DNA from: Streptomyces fumanus
Lineage (GTDB): Bacteria > Actinomycetota > Actinomycetes > Streptomycetales > Streptomycetaceae
Assembly: GCF_014655295.1 (NCBI RefSeq)
Contig: NZ_BNBI01000023.1
Location: forward strand, 1-64,000
Direction: 5' to 3'
Length of the DNA: 64,000 bases
Shown: piece by piece, positions 63,249 to 64,000 of the stretch
How the letters are laid out: each line of letters starts with the position of its first letter
Position numbering within the stretch: the first letter of the stretch is position 1
Position numbers and translations under genes: made by a program
The notes under the pieces: model-generated
Told to the model about the DNA's origin: nothing
What the model saw: the letters and a program-made list of their open reading frames with translations, nothing else
Databases searched by the model: none

Positions 63249-63267
63249 CCGGGACCATCGGTCCCGG
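63249..63267 (-). promoter_or_regulatory. Perfect DevR/OsdR-like dyad upstream of pflB
   Basis: CCGGGACCATCGGTCCCGG at 63249-63267 has two perfect 8-bp arms around ATC. The core GGGACCATCGGTCCC is 112-126 bp before the pflB start, the same spacing as the GAPDH box. It is the best match in the window to the DosR-type consensus. It also faces the end of the Usp gene above. Confidence 0.65.
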
Positions 63268-63396
63268 CCGGCTTCGCACGGCCCGGGCCCGCCGGGCCGC
63301 GGGGTGCGGTGGCCGTCCGCTGTCGCCGGCCGGGGCAGGCGAACCGTCCCCGGAGGCGGTGCCCCGTTCCAGGGCGGCGGCGCGAGCGCCGCCCGG

Positions 63397-64000
63397 TCAG
63401 TCGTGCGGGACCACCGCCACCGGGGCGGCGGCGTGGTGCAGCAGCGCCTGGGTCACCGGCCCGATGTGCGCGCCGACCGCCGACCGGCGGATCCGCCGGC
63501 CCACGACCACCAGCGCCGCATCGTGGGAGGCGTCGACCAGGTGGCGGCCCGCGCCGCCGATCGTGGCCTGGGCGCCGACCTCCACGGCTGGGTACTTCTC
63601 CTGCCACGGCCGCAGCACGTCGGCGAGTTCGTGCCGCACCCGCGTGACCATCTCGTCGTTCAGCTCGGGCATGAGCGCCCCGTCGTAGTAGTAGGGCGGC
63701 AGCGTCCAGCCGTGGACGATCCGCAGTCGCGCCGCGTGCCGCGCAGCCGCGTCGAACGCGAAGTCGATCACTGCGTCGCTGGGCTTGTGCAGGTCCAGGC
63801 CGAGGACCACGTCGCGGTGTCCGGCGGCGGGGAGCTCGGCCGCCGGGTCCGGCGGCAGCGGCTTCGGCGTGCCGTGCGCGACGGAGCGTACGAGGACCAC
63901 CGGGTGCTCGCACGCGGCCAGGACGGCGAGGGAGACGGAGCCGGCGAGGAAGCCGGCGACCTTGCCCAGACCACGGGATCCCAGCACCAGCAGTTCGGTG
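63397..64000 (-). CDS. Universal stress protein, 5' end beyond the window
   Basis: The gene enters from the right edge in TELLVLGSRGLGKVAGFLAG, the end of Usp domain 1, and domain 2 reads DVVLGLDLHKPSDAVIDFAF, ALVVVGRRIRRSAVGAHIGP and ALLHHAAAPVAVVPHD. PPYYYDGALMP corresponds to PPYYVYSLAAG in the Usp at 55135, so the two are paralogues. About 200 residues are visible; roughly the first 100 are missing. It completes the set of at least five Usp genes in the island. Confidence 0.9.
   Translation of the reverse strand, partial: TELLVLGSRGLGKVAGFLAGSVSLAVLAACEHPVVLVRSVAHGTPKPLPPDPAAELPAAGHRDVVLGLDLHKPSDAVIDFAFDAAARHAARLRIVHGWTLPPYYYDGALMPELNDEMVTRVRHELADVLRPWQEKYPAVEVGAQATIGGAGRHLVDASHDAALVVVGRRIRRSAVGAHIGPVTQALLHHAAAPVAVVPHD

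Noticed and set aside
60893..63688. 931-codon plus-strand frame opposite pyruvate formate-lyase
   Set aside because: All Pfl motifs are on the minus strand in a single unbroken frame; the opposite frame is Gly/Val/Ala-rich without domains.

Overview
The window is very GC-rich, uses GTG and TTG starts freely with GGAGG-type ribosome sites, and encodes actinomycete families throughout (DUF6230/DUF6114, Acg-type nitroreductase, OsdK/DevS-like kinase, Rv1733c-like and DUF721-like proteins). It is almost certainly a Streptomyces chromosome, probably an arm region, because it mixes mobile-element debris, many broken genes, a biosynthetic locus and a conditionally expressed stress island. No rRNA, tRNA or CRISPR array was seen.

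Layout. (1) 1-14.6 kb is a decayed accessory zone. It holds a frameshifted secreted ricin-B-lectin/Ala-rich protein, several uncharacterised Streptomyces genes (many frameshifted), remnants of IS1380 and IS21 (an istB with a destroyed Walker A lysine), an AAA-type P-loop kinase, a small secreted protein and an AT-hook protein. (2) 14.9-24.0 kb is an intact biosynthetic locus: one 2,517-residue, fully reducing type I polyketide synthase (KS-AT-DH-cMT-ER-KR-ACP, no thioesterase) divergent from a stand-alone thioester reductase. (3) 24.0-25.7 kb is a three-gene DUF6230/DUF6114 exported/membrane operon. (4) 25.8-38.6 kb is a second decay zone: a broken DUF721 gene pair, an intact IS110 transposase, a deleted streptothricin-acetyltransferase gene, a broken HTTM gene in front of an intact methyltransferase-ABC ATPase-membrane protein operon (possible relic of a RiPP cluster), a broken XRE/sigma-like regulator module, an orphan methyltransferase and a GNAT enzyme with a hexanucleotide repeat. 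(5) 38.9-64 kb is a coherent hypoxia/dormancy island that is almost entirely intact.

The island resembles the DosR/DevR dormancy regulon of mycobacteria and the OsdKR locus of S. coelicolor. It has a GAF-GAF histidine kinase and a NarL-type response regulator, at least five universal stress proteins, two CBS-BON proteins, a cNMP-binding protein, a Pat-type GNAT/acyl-CoA-synthetase-like protein, a flavodoxin, GAPDH, a zinc alcohol dehydrogenase, a DoxX protein, an Acg-type nitroreductase, a pyridoxamine-oxidase-fold protein, and pyruvate formate-lyase with its radical-SAM activase. A 14-bp dyad of consensus GGGACSNNCGGNCC recurs in the intergenic regions, often about 65-125 bp before start codons, and is the likely operator of the response regulator. 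Together the genes suggest a regulated fermentative survival programme: glycolysis to pyruvate, then acetyl-CoA plus formate by pyruvate formate-lyase, aldehyde/alcohol interconversion by the dehydrogenase, and control of acetyl-CoA enzymes by protein acetylation.

The broken genes carry in-frame nonsense codons (several at likely Trp codons) and internal deletions as well as frameshifts, and are concentrated in zones 1 and 4. This fits real gene decay better than uniform sequencing error, although one-base indels in homopolymers should be checked against reads.
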